Shown: one piece after another, positions 40,356 through 49,048 of the stretch
How the letters are laid out: the number at the start of each line of letters is the position of its first letter
Numbering within the stretch: position 1 is the first letter of the stretch
DNA from: CAZYMF01 sp964648215
Lineage (GTDB): Bacteria; Desulfobacterota; Binatia; HRBIN30; JACQVA1
Direction: 5' to 3'
NCBI GenBank assembly: GCA_964648215.1
Contig: CAZYMF010000004.1
Location: 1-64,000 of the forward strand
Length of the DNA: 64,000 nucleotides
Translations under genes and position numbers: made by a program
Notes under the pieces: generated by a model
Told to the model about the DNA's origin: nothing
What the model saw: only the letters and a program-made list of their open reading frames with translations
The model's database searches: none

Positions 40356-42754
40356 TCGATCAGCCCCGCGCGCCGGCTGGCGGCGAGGGTGTCGATGGTG
40401 TCGATGCGGCGGGCGGCGTCGTGGATCTCCGCGGCGAAGGCGCGCCGTCGGGCGGCGAGCTCGGCGCCGGCGCCGAGCAGATTGCGATTGCGGGCCAGGC
40501 GCAGCGCGTTCTCGAACAGCACCTTGGAGACCGACTCGGCGCTGCGGATGCGGCGCTGGAGCTGGTACTGCTTGCCCCACGCCAGGCACTTGGAGAGGAA
40601 GGCGGTCTCGTCCAACGCGGCGTCGGTGGGTTGCTGCTGCAGGGCATCGGCGACCACGGCGTAGGCTTCGACGAAGGGCCGCAGCACGCGATGGGCGCTG
40701 AAGGGGCGAAAGCGCCGCACCACCGCCTGGATCTCGGCGGCGCCGCCGGTCAGATGCTGCTCCCAGCCGGGGTCCTGCAAGGTGATCTCCGCGCGCAGCT
40801 CGTCGCGGAACTCTTCCTTGTCGGCGAAGAAGAACTCGAACTTGAGCAGGTCGCGCAGGCGCATGGCCTCGTCCCAGAACTCGAGCTCCGCGTCTGCGGC
40901 CGGCCTTGCCGCGACCGTCTCGGCGGCTTTGAGCAGCGCCAGCTCGGCGATGGCGCCGTTGACGAAGAAGTGAATGATGGTGTTGCGGTAATAGGCCGCG
41001 GTCAGGTGCTGGTCGGGGCCGATGGCGTAGACGGCCTCGGGGCCCTCGGCGAAGCAGGTGACGACGCCGTTCTCGATCAGCGCCTCGAGCGCGCGGCGCA
41101 CGCCGTCGGGCGTGTCGAGATCGATCTCGCCGGTGGTGGGCAGGCGGCGCCGGCGGACGTAGTCGAGCAGGTTCTGCAGCATGACCACGGTCTCGCCGAC
41201 GCTGACGGCGCGGTCGCCGGCGCCGAGCAACGCCAGCGTCACCAGCGAGGTGGCGGTCATCGGTGTGACCCGGTTGATGCGCACCATGACCTCGAAGGCG
41301 AGCTTCTGCAGCGGCAGGTTCTGCTCGTCGGGATGCGGCTCGGCCTCGGGGTCGGCGGGGCCGATGACCTTGGCCAGCGAGAGCGGCTCGCCGAGGCGGA
41401 TGTGGATGTTGCCGTAGCGATGCCGCAGGCGGCGCAGCACGCCGAGGAACCAGCCGAAGCTCTCGCGTTGCTTGGCGCCGCCGCGCTGCTCGGCGACGTA
41501 GTCGCCGACGTCCTGGATCTGATCGTAGGCGATCGAAACCGGCAGGAGGAAGACGTCCTCGCTCTTGCCGCGCCGGTAGGAGTCGACCACGTAGGCGAGC
41601 ATGCCGAAGCGCGGCGGCAGCAGCTTGCCCGAGCGCGAGCGGCCGCCCTCGATGTACCACTCGAGCGGGAACCGCTTCTCCACCAGGTAGTCGATGTACT
41701 GCCGCAGAACGAACTTGTAGACGGCGTTGTCCTTGAACGTGCGCCGGATGAAGAACACCCCGCTGCGCCGCAGCAGCGGACCCATGGGAAAGAAGTTCAT
41801 GTTGATGCCGCCGGCGGTGTGGTTGGGCGGGTGGCCGTTCTCGTAGAGCGCGTACTGGAGGACGAGGTGGTCGAGGTTCGACTTGTGCGAGGGCAGGAAC
41901 ACCACCGGGTGGCGCTGCGCCAGGGCGTAGATCGATTCGAGCTGCGCGCGATCGTAGTGCAGCGCCTCGCCGTAGCCGCGCGTGTACATGAAGCGAATCA
42001 GGTTGGCCACCAGATCGATGACGTACGGGCTGTGCGTGGCGGCGATCTCGCGCAGGTAGCGCGAGGCCTCGCGTGCCACGCGCGCCTCGCTCTTGCCGAG
42101 CTCGCGCCCCAGCCGGGCGACGCCGCCGCGAAAGCCCGGCCGGGCGAGGATGTCCTCGTATACCAGGCGCGGCACCTTGTAACGGGTGCCGCGCAAGCGG
42201 CGCTCGGCGCGCTCGAGGGCGAGGGCGGCCTGGCGGGCGACGAAGTCGGGCAGCCCGGTGGTCTGCGCCAGATCGGTCCCGCCGGCGCGGCGCCAGCGCT
42301 CGCGCAGCTCGGAGACCGGCGCCGGCTCGCCGGCCACGATGGTGCAGCGATCGGGATGGCGATGCAGCGTCCAGCGCTGCCGCAGGACGCCGGGATCGCG
42401 CGGATCGCCGAAGGTGAGCAGATCGGTCAGGCGCACCGCCCGCACGCCGTCTCGTTGCTCCGGTTGCCAGGCGACGCGCAGCGGCGCGAGGAGGGGATCG
42501 TCCTCCGTGGCCAGCGCCGCCTCCAGCCGCGGATCGAGCGGGCGCCGGCGGCCGCGCGACGGGGGAAGCGGGATCTCCTCGAAGCCGCCGCCGTCGATCT
42601 CGCCCGGGCGGTGCCGCTCGATCCAGTCGTGCAGCAGGCGCCGCTCGAGCGCGCTCGAGGCGTCGAGCAGAAACACGACCCGATGCCGTCTTGCCGCCGG
42701 CCACTCGGGCTCCTCGGGCGCCTGTCGCTGTTCGACCGCCACGCCCGCTCTCAT
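40352..42754 (-). CDS. plsB: Glycerol-3-phosphate 1-O-acyltransferase PlsB
   Basis: 800 residues, close to the E. coli enzyme. It acylates sn-glycerol-3-phosphate at position 1 at the inner membrane. The acyltransferase blocks appear in order: H290-KSNL-D295 (HX4D), GVFFIRRTFKDN, YIEGGRSRSGK and FLLPVSIAYDQ. The long C-terminal region is normal for PlsB. The ATG at 42754 is the first in frame. It is divergent from the HAD-PlsC fusion (86-base gap), so both steps to phosphatidate may share a control region. Its stop is coupled to the cyclase start. Confidence 0.93.
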   Translation of the reverse strand: MRAGVAVEQRQAPEEPEWPAARRHRVVFLLDASSALERRLLHDWIERHRPGEIDGGGFEEIPLPPSRGRRRPLDPRLEAALATEDDPLLAPLRVAWQPEQRDGVRAVRLTDLLTFGDPRDPGVLRQRWTLHRHPDRCTIVAGEPAPVSELRERWRRAGGTDLAQTTGLPDFVARQAALALERAERRLRGTRYKVPRLVYEDILARPGFRGGVARLGRELGKSEARVAREASRYLREIAATHSPYVIDLVANLIRFMYTRGYGEALHYDRAQLESIYALAQRHPVVFLPSHKSNLDHLVLQYALYENGHPPNHTAGGINMNFFPMGPLLRRSGVFFIRRTFKDNAVYKFVLRQYIDYLVEKRFPLEWYIEGGRSRSGKLLPPRFGMLAYVVDSYRRGKSEDVFLLPVSIAYDQIQDVGDYVAEQRGGAKQRESFGWFLGVLRRLRHRYGNIHIRLGEPLSLAKVIGPADPEAEPHPDEQNLPLQKLAFEVMVRINRVTPMTATSLVTLALLGAGDRAVSVGETVVMLQNLLDYVRRRRLPTTGEIDLDTPDGVRRALEALIENGVVTCFAEGPEAVYAIGPDQHLTAAYYRNTIIHFFVNGAIAELALLKAAETVAARPAADAELEFWDEAMRLRDLLKFEFFFADKEEFRDELRAEITLQDPGWEQHLTGGAAEIQAVVRRFRPFSAHRVLRPFVEAYAVVADALQQQPTDAALDETAFLSKCLAWGKQYQLQRRIRSAESVSKVLFENALRLARNRNLLGAGAELAARRRAFAAEIHDAARRIDTIDTLAASRRAGLIE

Positions 42755-42840
42755 AGCGCGGCCGTCGTCGCGATGTCCAAGGGCCGGCGCGCGGTGCGAC
42801 TTGGACGCCGGCCGCGCGACTGTGCTACGGGAAGCCGCCC

Positions 42841-44274
42841 ATGGGCGTCCACGCCAACCTGACGCGGGAGATCGACGAGGGGCCGGCCGGTCCGCGGATC
42901 GGCGCGTTCTTCGACGTCGACCGGACCTTGATCGCCGGCTTCTCGGCCACGGAGTTCCTGCGCGACGGCCTGCGCAGCGGCTTGTTCGGGGCGCGCGAGT
43001 TCGCCGACGCCCTGGTCACGGCCACGCGCTTTCAGCTCGGCCAGATCGGCTTCTCGGCGTTCGTCGCCGGCACCGCCGGGATGCTGCGCGGCACGTCCGA
43101 GGCCGAGTTCACGCTGGCGGGCGAGCGCCTGTTTCGCGACCGACTGGCGGCTGGGATCTACCCGGAGTCGCGGGCGCTGGTCGACGCGCACCGGCGCCGG
43201 GGCCACACGCTGGCGGTGGTCTCGGCGGCGACGCGCTACCAGATCGAGCCGCTGGCGCGGGATCTCGGCATCGATCACGTCCTGTGCACGCGGCTGCGCG
43301 TGCGGCAGGGCCGTTTCACCGGCGAGCTGGTGCGGCCGACGTGCTACGGCAAGGGCAAGGCGCGCGCCGCGCGCCGGCTGGCCGCCGCCGCCGGCGTGGA
43401 TCTCGCGCAGAGCTATTTCTACACCGACAGTGACGAGGATCTCCCTCTGCTCGACGTCGTCGGCCGCCCGCGACCGACCAACCCGAATGCGCCGCTGGCG
43501 CGCATCGCCGCGCGGCGCGGCTGGCCGGCGCGGCGGTTCACCAGCCGTGGCACGCCGGGCGTCATGGACGTCGTGCGCACCACCCTGGCCATCGGCAGCC
43601 TGGTGCCGTCGTTCGCTCTCGGCCTGCCGACCGCCGTGCTCGACGGCGGCTGGCGCCGCGCGGTCAACATCGCCACCGCCACGTGGGGGGAGCTGGGCAC
43701 CGCCCTGGCCGGGATCGAGCTGCAGGTGACGGGCGAGCAGCACCTGTGGTCGCATCGCCCCGCCGTCTTCATCTTCAATCACCAGAGCGGCGTCGACGTG
43801 CTGCTGCTGTGCAAGCTGCTGCGCCGCGACATGGTCGGCGTGGCCAAGCAGGAGATGCGGCGCAACCCGGTCTTCGGGCCGGCGTTCTCGCTGGCGGGCA
43901 CGGTGTTCATCGATCGCTTCAACCGGGAGAAGGCGATCGCCGCGCTCGAGCCGGCGATCGCCGCGCTGCGCCAGGGCCTGTCGCTGGCCATCGCCCCCGA
44001 AGGGACGCGCAGCCCGACGCCGCGGCTCGGGCGTTTCAAGAAGGGAGCCTTCCACCTGGCGCTGGCGGCCCAGGTGCCGATCGTCCCGATCGTGTTCCGC
44101 AACGCGCTCGACGCCCTGCCCAAGCACGGCGTCGTCGTGCGCCCGGCCACGGTGGAGGTGGTCGTCCACCGGCCGATTCCGACCGCGAGCTGGAACCCGG
44201 AGAACCTCGACGGCGAGATCGAAGCCGTTCATCGCCTCTACCGCGAGACGCTCGAGTTGTCGGGGGCGCCCTAG
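42841..44274 (+). CDS. HAD-IB phosphatase fused to PlsC-type acyltransferase
   Basis: 477 residues in two domains. Residues 20-235 are a SerB-like HAD phosphatase: D25-V-D27-RTLIAG, a VVSAATRYQIEPLA Ser motif, and YTDSDEDLPLL. Residues 255-470 are a 1-acyl-glycerol-3-phosphate acyltransferase: N313-H314-QSGV-D319, then VFIDRFNREKAI, and E387-G-T-R390. This fusion is a known type in actinobacteria and proteobacteria. The acyltransferase makes phosphatidic acid, and the HAD half may dephosphorylate a related lipid intermediate. A TTGGAC at 42801 with CTACGG near 42825 is a possible promoter. Confidence 0.9.
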   Translation: MGVHANLTREIDEGPAGPRIGAFFDVDRTLIAGFSATEFLRDGLRSGLFGAREFADALVTATRFQLGQIGFSAFVAGTAGMLRGTSEAEFTLAGERLFRDRLAAGIYPESRALVDAHRRRGHTLAVVSAATRYQIEPLARDLGIDHVLCTRLRVRQGRFTGELVRPTCYGKGKARAARRLAAAAGVDLAQSYFYTDSDEDLPLLDVVGRPRPTNPNAPLARIAARRGWPARRFTSRGTPGVMDVVRTTLAIGSLVPSFALGLPTAVLDGGWRRAVNIATATWGELGTALAGIELQVTGEQHLWSHRPAVFIFNHQSGVDVLLLCKLLRRDMVGVAKQEMRRNPVFGPAFSLAGTVFIDRFNREKAIAALEPAIAALRQGLSLAIAPEGTRSPTPRLGRFKKGAFHLALAAQVPIVPIVFRNALDALPKHGVVVRPATVEVVVHRPIPTASWNPENLDGEIEAVHRLYRETLELSGAP

Positions 44275-44335
44275 CGGCGCTGGAGCGGTCGACGGGCGGC
44301 GGTCTCTTCCGCTATAGCGAGTCTAGCGAGGTTCT

Positions 44336-45280
44336 ATGGAGCTGAGGCAAATCGCCAAAGACGTGTACGCCTGCCTGCAGGAGGACCGCGGGCTGGGGAC
44401 GAGCAACTCGGGATTCGTCGACCGCGGCGGCGGCCTGGTGGTGGACACGTTTTGGGATCTGCCCCACACCCGCGAGCTGATCGCGAACTACGCTCGCGTG
44501 TGGAAGGAGCCGGCGCGACGAGTCGTGAACACCCATCACAACGGCGATCACGCCTGGGGCAATCAGCTGTTTCGCGGCGCCGAGATCATCGGGCACCGTC
44601 TCTGCGCCCAGGCCTTCGGCAAGGAAAAGCCCGAGGCGATGCAGATCCTGCGCAACGCCGCGGGCAGCGACAACCCGGCGGTGGCGGCCCTGGCGCAGTC
44701 CCTCTCGGGATGGGACTTCTCCGGCATCGAGCTCACCCCGCCGACGACGCTGATCGAGGATCGTCTGGCTCTCGATCTCGACGGCACCGCCGTCGAGCTG
44801 CTCTACGTCGGCCCGGCGCACACCGCCGGCGACGTGATCGCGCATCTGCCGGAGAAGCGGGTGATGTTCGTCGGCGACATCTTGTTCCGCCTGTGCACCC
44901 CGATCGGCTGGGAGGGAACCTACGCCAAGTGGATCGCCGCGCTCGACCGCATCGTCGCCCTGGCCCCCGAGGTGATCGTCCCGGGGCACGGCCCCCTGTG
45001 CGGCATCGAGGGGCCCAAGGAGATGAAGGCGTACCTGCAGTACGTGCGCTCCGAATCGCAGCGGTTCTTCAACGCCGGCCTGTCGGCCCTGGCGGCGGCG
45101 AAGAGGATCGATCTCGGTCCCTATGCCGGCTGGACCGAGCCCGAGCGGCTCCTCTTCAACGTCGAGCGGGCCTACCGCGAGTTTCGCGGCGAGCCCTTCG
45201 ATGCCCCGATCGACGTGCCGAGCATGTTCGCCGGGATGTACGAGCTGCGGCGCGGGCGACAGGCTTCGGCCGTTGCCTGA
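44336..45280 (+). CDS. Metallo-beta-lactamase-fold hydrolase
   Basis: 314 residues. Zinc site 1 is in VVNTHHNGDHAWGN (HxHxDH-like with the first His pair adjacent). Further ligands are His in GPAHTAGD, Asp in FVGDILF and His in VPGHGPL. It opens with KDVYACLQ and SNSGFV typical of MBL-fold hydrolases acting on small esters or lactones. The substrate is not evident. TATAGC and TCTAGC words lie 10-25 bases before the ATG and may include a promoter. Confidence 0.88.
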   Translation: MELRQIAKDVYACLQEDRGLGTSNSGFVDRGGGLVVDTFWDLPHTRELIANYARVWKEPARRVVNTHHNGDHAWGNQLFRGAEIIGHRLCAQAFGKEKPEAMQILRNAAGSDNPAVAALAQSLSGWDFSGIELTPPTTLIEDRLALDLDGTAVELLYVGPAHTAGDVIAHLPEKRVMFVGDILFRLCTPIGWEGTYAKWIAALDRIVALAPEVIVPGHGPLCGIEGPKEMKAYLQYVRSESQRFFNAGLSALAAAKRIDLGPYAGWTEPERLLFNVERAYREFRGEPFDAPIDVPSMFAGMYELRRGRQASAVA

Positions 45281-45309
45281 GCGCCGTTCTGGCGTTGCCC
45301 GGTTTCTGC

Positions 45310-45315
45310 TAGTCT
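45310..45315 (+). promoter_or_regulatory. Candidate -10 box for yceH
   Basis: TAGTCT ends 6 bases before the yceH ATG, with a poor -35 (TTCTGG) at 45287-45292 and a 17-base spacer. It implies a leaderless or very short-leader transcript. Evidence is position only. Confidence 0.3.
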
Positions 45316-45321
45316 CGTGCG

Positions 45322-45993
45322 ATGGCACTCTCGGTTCAACTCGACCCGATCGAAGCTCGACTCTTCGCCGTGCTCGTCGAGAAGCAGCTCACGACGCCGG
45401 ACCAGTACCCGCTGTCGCTCAATGCCGCGACCAACGGGGCCAACCAGAAATCGAACCGCGATCCCGTCCTCGCCCTCGACGAGGACCAGGTGGCCGAGGG
45501 GCTTCATCGGCTGGAGCAGAAGTATCTCGTGCGCAAGGTCTTCAGCCGCGTCGAGCGCTACCTTCACAACGGCCGGGAAACGCTCAGCCTGGAGACGCCG
45601 CAGCTGGCGATCGTGGCGGAGCTGCTGATGCGCGGGCCGCAGATGCCGGGCGAGCTGCGCACGCGCGCAAGCCGGATGAGCCCGATCGATTCGCAAGAGC
45701 ACTTGCACCAGCTGTTGCAGCCGCTTCTGGAAGGCGGCTTCATCGAGCGTCTGCCCCCGTCGCCGGGGGCGCGCGCCGAGCGCTACGTGCAGCTGCTCAG
45801 CCCGGGGCTGCACCCGGTGGAGGTCGCCGCACCGTCCTCCGTCTCCGGGCCGGAAGCGCGCGCGGCGAGCCCGACCACGCCGGCGCTCGAGGCGCGGGTG
45901 GTGGAGCTCGAAGGGGAGGTGGCGCGGCTGCGCTCGCAGCTCGAGACGCTGGCGGCCAAGCTGGGCGAGCCGATCGACCAGCCGGCGGACTGA
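45322..45993 (+). CDS. yceH: YceH/DUF480 family protein
   Basis: 223 residues. The family signature is intact: LDPIEARLFAVLVEKQLTTPDQYPLSLNA and CNQKSNRDP-like ANQKSNRDPVL. Two winged-helix units follow, and a C-terminal coiled coil (about 185-215, VVELEGEVARLRSQLETLAAKL). The function of YceH is not established; the fold suggests DNA or protein binding. It is convergent with the RRM gene (31-base gap). Confidence 0.93.
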   Translation: MALSVQLDPIEARLFAVLVEKQLTTPDQYPLSLNAATNGANQKSNRDPVLALDEDQVAEGLHRLEQKYLVRKVFSRVERYLHNGRETLSLETPQLAIVAELLMRGPQMPGELRTRASRMSPIDSQEHLHQLLQPLLEGGFIERLPPSPGARAERYVQLLSPGLHPVEVAAPSSVSGPEARAASPTTPALEARVVELEGEVARLRSQLETLAAKLGEPIDQPAD

Positions 45994-46024
45994 GTCGGCG
46001 GGGAGGGCGAACGGCTCGCGTCAA

Positions 46025-46396
46025 TCAATAAATGCTGCGCTTCTTCGCGCGTAGCCCGCGACGGCTACCGCCCTCTTTGCGGAACGGGGGCGCCGACATT
46101 CCGAAGCCGCCGCCGGGAGAGGAGAAATCCCCCCGCGGGGCACGCGGCGCGCGTTCCCGCGCTTCGCTGACGTTGATGGTGCGTCCCTGCAGCTCGCGCC
46201 CATTCAGCTCGGCGACGGCGCGCGCGGCCTCGTCCGAAGATCCCATCTCGACGAAGGCAAAGCCCCGCGAGCGCCCTGTGTTGCGATCGGTAATCACGGA
46301 CGCAGACTCGCAGGTGCCGACCTGCGTGAAGAAGTCCTTCAGATCCAGACTGGTCGTGTTGAAGGACAGATTACCGACGAACAGCTTGTTACCCAT
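46025..46396 (-). CDS. Single-RRM RNA-binding protein
   Basis: 123 residues. One RRM (about 3-80) shows RNP2 LFVGNLSF and RNP1 RGFAFVEM, then LNGRELQGRTINVSEA. A basic Gly/Arg/Ser-rich tail follows (PRAPRGDFSSPGGGFG...GGSRRGLRAKKRS). Small bacterial RRM proteins of this kind bind RNA and are cold-induced in cyanobacteria. GGAGCAGG precedes the ATG. It is divergent from the RNase R gene. A leader of about 120 bases separates the candidate promoter from the start. Confidence 0.93.
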   Translation of the reverse strand: MGNKLFVGNLSFNTTSLDLKDFFTQVGTCESASVITDRNTGRSRGFAFVEMGSSDEAARAVAELNGRELQGRTINVSEARERAPRAPRGDFSSPGGGFGMSAPPFRKEGGSRRGLRAKKRSIY

Positions 46397-46521
46397 TACC
46401 TGCTCCTTGGTCTCCAGACCGAATTGCGCCGTCGACGACGGCCGTTGCCGTGGTGGCGGTGTAGCCGGTTGAGGCGCGTTGGCGCGCCCCCATCATGTGA
46501 GGGGATGCAATCAGAAACTCC

Positions 46522-46551
46522 TTTATAGCAATGCGAAGGCGATCCGTGCAA
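46522..46551 (-). promoter_or_regulatory. Candidate promoter of the RRM gene with long leader
   Basis: On the minus strand, -35 TTGCAC (46551-46546), an 18-base spacer and -10 TATAAA (46527-46522) form the best promoter match in this spacer. Transcription would begin near 46514 and leave a leader of about 118 bases, reminiscent of cold-shock mRNAs. Confidence 0.5.
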
Positions 46552-46658
46552 TGGGGGTGCAGCCATTTTCCGCTTGGGGGACAGAGTATGGCCGGCGGCA
46601 GCTCGGCTGGTGACGCAGGCGCCAGCTTCCGACCGCGCATGACCGCGCGGGAGACCTG

Positions 46659-48965
46659 ATGCCTGGCTTACCGGACACGGAGGTGGCGGCCCCCTTCTTG
46701 CGACTGCTCGAGCAGCGCGCGCCGCGCCCGCTCTCGATCCAGGAGATGGCTCGTTTGCTCGAGCTGCCGCGCTACGACCGGCGCCGGATCCGCGAGGCGC
46801 TCGAAGCCGAGGTGGCAACGCGCAAGCTCCGCCGCATCGGCAAGACACGCTACCAGTGGATTCGCGACCTCGAGCGCGCGGCGGTGCCGCGCTCCCGCCG
46901 CGCGACCGGGTACGACCGCGACGGCGCTCGGCCGAGCGCGGCCGCTCGGGTGGAGGGCCGCTATGCCCGCGTGCGCGCCGGCTACGGTTTCGTCGAGGTG
47001 CTGGGACGCGCGGCGCACCGGTTTCCGCGCGACATCCTGATCCCGGCGGGGATGGAAGGCGACGCGCTGCACGGCGATCGGGTGGAGGTGGAGATCGTTC
47101 GCCGTGATGCGCGCCAGCACCGCGTTGTCGGTCGCGTCGCCGGCGTGACCGGCGCCGTACACGAGCAGGTGATCGGCACGCTCGAACGCGAACGTGGTCG
47201 CTGGCGCCTGCTGCCGCACAGCGAGCTGCTGCCGCCGGTGCTCCTGCTCACGGCCGCCGGTGGCGCGGCGCCGCGGGCGAGCGATGCCGGTCTGGTCGCC
47301 CTCGCTCGCCTGCGCCGTCCAGCGACCGCCCCGGGCGGTCTGGCGGGCGAGCTCGAGCGCGTCCTCGGCCCCGCCGACGATGCCGAGGTGCAGTTCCTCG
47401 GTATTGCTTTCGAGCACGGTCTGCGTGTCGACTTCCCGCCGCAGGTGCAGGCCGAGGCGGAGGAGCTGCCGTCCGATCCCGGCGAGGGTGACCTGGTCGG
47501 CCGCGAGGACCTGCGCGCGCTGCCGTTCGTGACCATCGACGGCGAGACGGCTCGGGATTTCGATGACGCGGTCTGTCTCGAGGAGGCGGCCCAGGGCGGC
47601 TGTCGGCTGTGGGTGGCGATCGCCGACGTGTCGCACTACGTGCGCCCGGGCACGGCGCTCGACGCCGAGGCGGCGCGTCGCGGCACCAGCGTGTACTTCC
47701 CCGATCGCGCCATCCCGATGCTGCCGCCCTCGCTGTCCAGCGGCCTGTGCTCGCTCCAGCCGGAGCGCGATCGCCTCGTTCTCGTCGCCGAGATGAGCTT
47801 CGATCGTTTGGCGCGCCGGCGCCAGGCGCGATTCTACCGCGCGGTGATTCGCAGTCGCGCGCGTCTGACCTATGCCCGGGTGGCGGCGGTGCTGTCCGAC
47901 GTCGAGACCGGGGAGGTCGCGAAATGGCGCGGGCAGCTGCAGTCGCTCGTCGACCAGCTCCGGCGCATGCGCGAGATGATGATCAAGCTCTACCGCCGTC
48001 GCGTCGAAGCGGGATCGCTCGACCTCGACCTGCCCGAGGCGCTCGTCGACCTCTCGGAGGAGGGACGCAGCATCGGCGTGCGCCTGTTCCGGCGCAACGA
48101 TGCGCACCGCATCATCGAGGAGTTCATGCTGGAAGCCAACCGCGCCGTGGCGGCACATCTCGAGGCGCAGCAGCTGCCGTTTCCCTACCGCATCCACGAG
48201 CCGCCCAACCCCGAGGACATCGACGACCTGAATCGGTTCCTGGGCGCCTTCGGGTTCCACGTCGACTACCAGGGCCGGGTGCAGCCCGAGGACGTGCAGC
48301 GACTGTTGACGCAGCTCGAGGGCCATCGCCTGGCCCGCGTGCTGTCGCGCCAGGTCCTGCGCTCGCTGACCCAGGCGCAGTACAGCACCCGCAATGCCGG
48401 CCACTTCGGCCTCGCCTTCCCGATCTACTGCCACTTCACCTCGCCCATCCGGCGCTATCCCGACCTGATCGTCCACCGCCAGCTCGGCCGTCTCTTCGAC
48501 GGCCACCTCGAGATTGCGCGCGCCGACGCCGAAGCCATCGAGGGGGCGAGCGTGCAGAGCTCGCAGGCCGAGCGCGAGGCGATGGAGGCCGAGCGCGCCA
48601 TGCTCGATCTGAAAAAGGCCGAGTTCATGCTCGACCATCTACTCGAGCCCGAGCCGGGGACGATCGTCTCCGTCACCTCGTTCGGGTTCTTCGTCGAGCT
48701 CGACGCCTACCCGATCGAGGGCCTGGTGCGGCTGCAGGATCTGGAGGACGACCGCTACGTCTTCCTCGAGGAGGAGCGTGCCCTCAAGGGGACGCGCAAG
48801 GGGAAACGGTTCCGCCTCGGCGACCGTGTCGAGGTCGAGGCGATCGACGTCTCGCTGCGCCGGCGGGAGATCGACTTCGCGCTGCTCGAGAGGTTGGCCC
48901 CCGCCGTGACGGAAGCCGGCGGGAGTCGTGCGCCGGCGCCGAAGCGCCGGCGGCGGGGGCGCTGA
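46659..48965 (+). CDS. rnr: Ribonuclease R
   Basis: 768 residues. An N-terminal winged-helix (about 10-70) is followed by cold-shock-like OB domains. The RNB catalytic domain has TIDGETARDFDDAV (D300, D302, D303) and the DVSHYVRPGTALD and CHFTSPIRRYPDL motifs. A C-terminal S1 domain (TIVSVTSFGFFVELD) and a basic tail (PKRRRRGR) end the protein. It degrades structured RNA 3' to 5'. GGGAG precedes the ATG. Its divergence from an RRM gene suggests a shared RNA-metabolism region. Confidence 0.95.
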   Translation: MPGLPDTEVAAPFLRLLEQRAPRPLSIQEMARLLELPRYDRRRIREALEAEVATRKLRRIGKTRYQWIRDLERAAVPRSRRATGYDRDGARPSAAARVEGRYARVRAGYGFVEVLGRAAHRFPRDILIPAGMEGDALHGDRVEVEIVRRDARQHRVVGRVAGVTGAVHEQVIGTLERERGRWRLLPHSELLPPVLLLTAAGGAAPRASDAGLVALARLRRPATAPGGLAGELERVLGPADDAEVQFLGIAFEHGLRVDFPPQVQAEAEELPSDPGEGDLVGREDLRALPFVTIDGETARDFDDAVCLEEAAQGGCRLWVAIADVSHYVRPGTALDAEAARRGTSVYFPDRAIPMLPPSLSSGLCSLQPERDRLVLVAEMSFDRLARRRQARFYRAVIRSRARLTYARVAAVLSDVETGEVAKWRGQLQSLVDQLRRMREMMIKLYRRRVEAGSLDLDLPEALVDLSEEGRSIGVRLFRRNDAHRIIEEFMLEANRAVAAHLEAQQLPFPYRIHEPPNPEDIDDLNRFLGAFGFHVDYQGRVQPEDVQRLLTQLEGHRLARVLSRQVLRSLTQAQYSTRNAGHFGLAFPIYCHFTSPIRRYPDLIVHRQLGRLFDGHLEIARADAEAIEGASVQSSQAEREAMEAERAMLDLKKAEFMLDHLLEPEPGTIVSVTSFGFFVELDAYPIEGLVRLQDLEDDRYVFLEEERALKGTRKGKRFRLGDRVEVEAIDVSLRRREIDFALLERLAPAVTEAGGSRAPAPKRRRRGR

Positions 48966-49048
48966 GCCGGTTCCGCGCCCGGTCCGATGGCGTGCGTCGG
49001 CGCATTCTTTCCCTTCTCTAGGGGGTTGGATCTGGTAGGGTAGGACCC

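Noticed and set aside
39024..42704. A 1226-codon frame that would fuse the cyclase to upstream sequence
   Set aside because: Only the last 443 residues are protein-like. The rest is a frame-shadow of plsB.
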